NCBI GenBank assembly: GCA_028023455.1
Contig: JAQFVV010000283.1
Location: forward strand, 310,001-374,000
Direction of reading: 5' to 3'
Origin: Epiperipatus broadwayi
Lineage: Eukaryota > Onychophora > Udeonychophora > Euonychophora > Peripatidae
DNA: 64,000 bases
A program made the translations under genes and the position numbers. Numbering within the stretch: the first letter of the stretch is position 1; every line of letters begins with the position of its first letter. This document shows positions 58,360 to 64,000 of this stretch, piece after piece. The notes under the pieces were generated by a model. That model was given only the letters and a program-made list of their open reading frames with translations. It had not been told where the DNA came from and did no database searches.

Positions 58360-61300
58360 GAGAGAATCCCAAGGTGCATTAGATTCAGGTACAGACGGGC
58401 TCACTGATGAATCATAATTCAGTAACTGATAGTGCAAATAAGACAGTACTGCTTAAGAACTTAATAAGCAATCGTCAAGCTTACAATAGGTGCAGAACTG
58501 AAGTAGAATAAGTAGAATTTGTTTTGAACATTAACATAGTTCTATGACTTTTTTTGTTCAGAATCAGTCGTGGCCTAAGGATAGTGCCTACTATTATTAA
58601 AAAACTAAGAACATTAAAATATAAAGATATGGAATTAGTATCAAATCTGTATAATTATACACGCGAGTTAGCCTGGAATTAAAACTATTATGATATAGTT
58701 GAATTTCAGACTGGTAACTTGATAGAACAAAAAAGAGTAAACATAGCTGCTGGGTGAAAAGTGCATTACATCCTAAAAGTTAAACTACACTAGATTCAGA
58801 TTCAAAACTTTTTATTGAAGGTTATAAATCAGAAACTGTATGGATTACATGGATATTTGTTACATAAATTTGCAGTAGGTGATAGAACTGAAGATTGTTC
58901 CTGATGAACAATATGTATACACAGTTATCTATATAATACCATTTATACATCTTCAATCACTTTTTACAATGCAACCATATAAAATTTATTCCATGATATT
59001 TTTGTAGCTTTGGCTGGCCAAGAATATTCATTATATATGATCATTCACACATAAATAGATATAATTATATAAGCTATTATTTATAATATTTTACATTATA
59101 GATTTTACAGAATACAAATATTTTAATGAATCCAGTAATTGTGTATCTTTATACATTTTTAATAATTTTATAAGATATTAATCTTTTTTTAATTCTTATT
59201 TTTTGTTTGATTTTTTTTGTATAAATATTTTTATATTTTTAATATATGTTATTGTTGCTTTATTTTCCATTTATATAACTTAAATTTTTTAATAATTTAA
59301 TTTATGTCTATTATTTTAATTAATTATTCCATTACAGTTTTAATCATGCATTACTTTTTCTAATTTTTTTTTTATAAAAAAACTTTTAATTGACAAAATT
59401 TAAATTATAATGTTTTTAAACCTCACTCTTTATTTAAAGCTGGTTCAAATATTAATTATAAATTTGTAAATTTTTTTATCCTATTTCTTATTAGTATAAT
59501 GAATGATTTCCTGTCACTAGAGAATATGAACAAATAGGTCATTTTTTATCATATTGGTGTTGGATTAATCTTGTTTAAAGAAGCTATCATAGTTAAAAAT
59601 ATTAGAGCAATTGTAACTAAAAATTTTGACTTGAAAACATTACTTTTATAAAAATATAGCTTTAAATAAATATATTAAAAATAGAATAATAAATAATTTT
59701 AAAAAATGCTCTTAAAGGGAATTAACAAAATATAATACAAGTTAAAGTTTGTCAGTTAAAAGCTCTTACAGTTAAAGGAAAGTATTGATATATATAAAAA
59801 TAATTAAAAAATTTGAAAAAAGTAGAAATGAAAAATTATATTATAATTAAGTAATGCATAATTAAAACTGTAATGGAATAATTAAAATGATAAAAAGAAA
59901 TTAAATAAATAAAAGTTTAAAAGTTATGTAAATGTAAAATAAATATATATATATATATTAGTTGGCTCCGCAGTTTTGCTTGTGTTAGAATAGTTTAAAA
60001 ATTTGCAAATTACCAAAGTTTTTAAAACAATTAAGTGTGGTAAAAGAAAAATCCTTAGCCTATTCTTCCCCCAAAAAAGAAAGAAAATCATGCAAGATTA
60101 ATCAAGATGGGTGCAATATACATTGAGTTCACTCACTTTTGTATGCAATTTTTTAAACTTATTTGTCAAGTTTAGAAAGCGAAGATGATCAATCTCTCAG
60201 TCATGGTTTTTTTAAATTACTTTTAAAAATAATAGCAGTGTGTTTAGTAAATAAATAATCTTTTATTAAGTGCTTTGGAAATTACTTTAAAAAATAATTT
60301 TTAGATCACTGCTAATACAAAGTTTCAAATTCTGTATCCGTGGCTCAGCTTCCATTATTAGAAAATTACCAGATTTTTGAAAACAAATACAATCAAGCAA
60401 AGATGCATAGTGTATGTAATTCTGTAAAAAAGAAAAAGAAAATCGTCCAAGATTCATCAAAATTGATGCAATATTGTTGAATTATTAAATAACAAACAAA
60501 CTTTCAAATTTAGATAGATAATAAATAGAAAATGATAGGTTTGAGAGGTCCTGCTATAGTCAAAAACTACATCTTGACTTTTATACAAATGTTTAACAGG
60601 CATGTGGAAAAAGGTTAAAGTCTTTCTCTTTCTAATTATGTACTGCCTAATTAGAACATTAGATAATAAATAGATTTAAAAATTAGAACAATTTATACAA
60701 AAGAAATCAAATGAAGGTAAGAATTTAAAAAAGTTAATATTTATAAAATTGTTAAAAATGTATAAAGATATATAACTACTGGATTCATTAAAATATTTGT
60801 ATTCTGTAAAATCTATAACGGAAAGTATTATATATAATGGATTATATAATTATATCTATTTATGTATGTATAAATATGTGCGTATTGTATGGTTATATAT
60901 ATATTTGAATTGTTTAGCTCCGATGAGAACTATAAATCATTCAAAACTAAGAAAATATTAAGCAATAATGTTCATTTGATTGCATTGTAAAAAGTGATTA
61001 TAAAAAAGTATATAAATGATATTATAATGATATATCCAAATCAATGCATAAAGTCATAAAAAGTGAAGAGAAATTATATTTCCATGCATTGATTTGTTGT
61101 GGTCAAAGAATAAATACAACAAAAGATATATATACTGAAATGATGTGAAAACAACATAACTATCCAAGATTGGATGCAAAACATTGAGAAGTTTTTGAAC
61201 TTCAGGCTGATAGTTTGATAATACAAAAATGAATTATTGATAGCTAATGATCCTAACAAAATCCAAGTGAACTAGTTTCAGATCTAAAACTCTCCTCTCC

Positions 61301-61760
61301 AATTAAGATTATAGTCCAGAAGTTAGACTAGGAATATAGCTCCTCATTACTGAAACTTACAATAAGTGGCAGAACTGAAGTGTAATCAATAGGATTTTGT
61401 TCCTAAAAGGCATTGTACAAATAGATTTGTGTGAGTTTTTTTGAGTTTTATGTCAATCCTGAAATTCAAAATATTAAAATGTTTGTGAATGTTAGATTGA
61501 AAATTTAATAATACTAGAAAGAATAAAAGATAGCTTCCAGATTAAATGTTCATTGTATCTAAAAAAAATCCAGATGCATTAGATCCAGATCCAAAACTTT
61601 GTTCACCGAAAAGCTAGTCAGGAGCTATTAATAAGCCAACACTGGATAAAAATTCAATAAGCATCACCATTTAGCAATTTTCTCCATACAATATTGCTAG
61701 ATATTACACAGTTTGACAATAGGTGGCAGGACTGTAAAATAAATAGAGTTTGTTTTTGAA
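58360..61760. repeat. Short dispersed motif around the large inverted repeat, four copies
   Basis: A block with TTAGATYCAGATYCAAAACTTT-like, then ACAATAGGTGGCAGAACTGA-like, then AATAGAATTTGTTTTTGAA-like occurs at about 58375-58530, 58790-58890, 61270-61405 and 61565-61770. The copies lie on both sides of the inverted repeat in the same orientation. They probably belong to one repeat family. Confidence 0.5.
58922..61035. repeat. Large AT-rich inverted repeat, ~2.1 kb
   Basis: Three collinear blocks pair in inverse order: 58930-58985 with about 60975-61035, 59075-59180 with about 60735-60855, and 59291-59370 with about 59831-59905. Anchor words are CACTTTTTACAATGCAA, TACAGAATACAAATATTTTA and TTATTCCATTACAGTTTTAA. 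The right arm carries extra sequence of about 760 bp (about 59960-60720), which looks like a later insertion. No coding. Confidence 0.75.
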
Positions 61761-62340
61761 AAGGTAGGATATTGCTAAATTTATTTTTATACTTCAGTTC
61801 CTGTAAGTGTTAAAATTTGATAAGTAAATTTCAATTTTTTTTTAAAGTATATATAACTTTGAATAATAAATCAATTATTATTTATAAATGACTAAGTAAT
61901 ACATTATAAATATACTATTTGTCAATTATAAAAAATTGAATGTGCAAAAAAAAAAAAGGAGAAGAAACTAGTCTTAAAAATTGCAAAAAGTTAATATAAA
62001 AAAAGAAAAATAATAATTTGTAGTAATAATTGAATTCTGTAAAAAATATTTTTGAAAGTATAAGTTATTAGTTTTTACAAATACAATCAATCATTAAAAT
62101 ATTAAAAAAAAAAATTAGATGGCTTTGTTTCTCCGGAGTTCATAAGAAGTTGAAACCACAGAAATGACAGAATTGGACATGGTAGTGAGGACCGTATACT
62201 TCGGAATCTGTCACTTACTACTGCTTTGGAAGCATATAGTACAAAATTAGTCATGAAGGATAGATAGATATTTAATTACATTACAGTCTTCAGAAATATT
62301 ACCAAATTCACCACTTCTTTTATTTTGGTGTAATATTTTA

Positions 62341-62623
62341 TATAAACGCAATTTATCCACCACTTTGAACACTTTTTAGCAAAACTCTTTATTGTATCTA
62401 TATGCATACACAATCTTACATTTTGATTGTCCTGCAGTCTTTGTCAGAGCTAATTTTACTTTAAATTTTTTTAAAGCATTTTTTTACTTTTAAAAAAATT
62501 TAAAGTAAAATTGGGTCTGAAGAAGACTGCAGGACAGTGGAAACGTAAGATTGTGTATGCATATAGGTACAATAAAGGGATTTGCTGAAAAATGTTTGAA
62601 ATAGTGGATAAATAGCATTTATA
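62341..62623. repeat. Foldback, ~135-bp arms, CTGCAGGACAGT family
   Basis: The arms 62341-62475 and 62488-62623 are inverted copies around a 12-bp AT loop. They share TCCTGCAGTC and ACAATCTTAC with the family, but have their own outer sequence (TATAAACGCAATTTATCCAC and its inverse). Confidence 0.85.
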
Positions 62624-64000
62624 CATTACAATCTAAAAACATATTGTTAGAATTTTTGGGATTTACAAAATGGAAATTGAGGATTGAATTAATAAATAGA
62701 TAAGAAGATGGATGATTTTGGTAAAACAACTTCCACAATACATTTCGATTGAACTGATCTCATCAGGTGGTTTAATTTCATTTGTATACTTCAAAGTCAT
62801 TTAGGATTGTTTTTTATTTGTGTAAGGAATATTAACACTCTTCACTGTGCTCTAGTGGCATCTATTGTAAACTTGAGTAATCAAAAAGCATTATGGGTAT
62901 GGGACCATCTGTGGTGATTAGGATTCAAAGCTGAAATGAATAAACTTATATAAGTAGCAACCACCTTTTATTTCTTTATAACATTCAAACTAATAGTCTG
63001 AAATTAAAAAAATTTTAAGGTTTTAAATCCAAGCCAATGAACATTCTTACATAGATATATAGATCTAATTAGATTCTATTTGTTTTAGAGACCTTAGTTC
63101 AATGCCAATTGTAGGTTCCTGTCTACACTTTGGATAGAAAGATTAGTAGTAACAGCAGTATCATATAACTTGCTCATATGCTTCCAAGACTTCTTGACCT
63201 ACTCTGGAACCATATACTTCAATCTTGAGTAGTCCATGAACACCTGATCAATAAAAAGTCAGAAACTAATCTGGGGTGGGAATCCATCGATTACTCAAAT
63301 TTATATAATTTATAATTAATGACTCTAGAATGAAAAAGTCATGTGATGTTGGTGCTAATAAGGGTTTATATCAAGTCATGATTAAAATTATCATTTAACA
63401 CCATGTGGAAATATAGATTATAGGCTGTGATGCATTAAATACAAATAATCATTTAAAAACATCTGAAGTTATTATAACCCAGATTTACATTTTAATGTAA
63501 TTTAAATTTTTTATTAGATGATAATCATATGTATGCATAGTCCATAACATTTTTTTTTTACCTATTAAGAGAAAGGCAAAGTAATGTTACATTGGCTACT
63601 CTTCAATATCGGCCAGAGGATTGACGTAAATAGGTGGAATTACGTAAAAAAGAAAATTAATATTATTCCATATAATTTTTTTATATTCTTATTCATTTTT
63701 AATATTAAATTTTTTACTAAATTCTATTCTTTACAGCAGAAAAATATCATATTAGTGAGTGCTTTGAATACATTTAACAGGAAGATTTATAAGCAGTTTT
63801 ACTTAAAACATACATGAAATATATTTCTTGGTAGTTTTATATATTTTTTCTTATAATAAATGTATAAAAAAAACCTACTCATTTGTGTTTGCAATTCAAA
63901 ATATGTAAAAAAAATTTTTTTATTTGTAGATGAAAATATATATAATATTAGTATTAAAATTTTAGCACAATAGATGAAGGGGAAAAAATTCTTCATAGTA

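Noticed and set aside
59950-59960. Short TATATA runs here and at 9236, 12709 and elsewhere as promoters
   Set aside because: They are dinucleotide microsatellites, ubiquitous in this DNA and not linked to any start of transcription.

Overview
The window looks like AT-rich nuclear DNA from an invertebrate animal. The evidence is spliceosomal introns, a metazoan-type DCC1 gene, TATA-box promoters, APE-type LINEs, Penelope-like retroelements, a hAT element with an intact 8-bp target-site duplication, a tRNA-Gly-derived sequence and many foldback (MITE-like) repeats. I see no bacterial operons, no CRISPR array and no mitochondrial or ribosomal genes. The phylum cannot be fixed from the sequence. 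GC-rich stretches are rare and mark the few possible exons.

The one gene I recognise is DSCC1 (sister chromatid cohesion protein DCC1, a subunit of the Ctf18-RFC clamp loader), on the + strand. A TATA box at 34021 is followed by exon 1, which ends at 34297 with a start codon split as ATG AG|G. Exon 2 is 47548-47712 and exon 3 is 55797-55962. Introns 1 and 2 are 13.3 kb and 8.1 kb. Intron 3 runs off the window, so only about 110 N-terminal residues are visible. On the minus strand, 1.3 kb to the right of DSCC1 exon 1, a TATA box (35604-35611), an ATG (35439) and a consensus splice donor (35363) suggest the 5' end of an unidentified leftward gene whose start overlaps DSCC1 head to head. Two further GC-rich, exon-like islands (20.6-20.8 kb and 27.06-27.2 kb) could not be identified.

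Layout: 0-3.5 kb holds a 380-bp foldback and the most complete LINE copy. 3.5-16.7 kb is AT-rich repeat country: a tRNA-Gly(UCC)-like sequence, a hAT MITE, foldbacks, a ~325-bp tandem repeat carrying RFX X-box-like palindromes, and a near-perfect 79-bp hairpin. 17.1-18.5 kb holds four 5'-truncated LINE pieces head to tail. 19-31 kb is mostly featureless, with a fresh 160-bp tandem duplication, a foldback family near 21-23 kb and a 660-bp element with long direct terminal repeats near 28.4-29.05 kb. 31.5-34 kb has another LINE copy. DSCC1 intron 1 contains more LINE pieces, two divergently oriented Penelope-like copies, a second inverted copy of the 660-bp element and several foldbacks. Introns 2 and 3 hold one more LINE copy, a large inverted repeat at 58.9-61.0 kb and a 283-bp foldback at 62.3 kb.

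Nothing here amounts to a clear new biological system. The points most worth checking are the overlapping 5' ends at 34-35.6 kb, the LINE concatemer with a shared 5'-junction motif, the LTR-like 660-bp element found twice, and the repeat-borne X-boxes.
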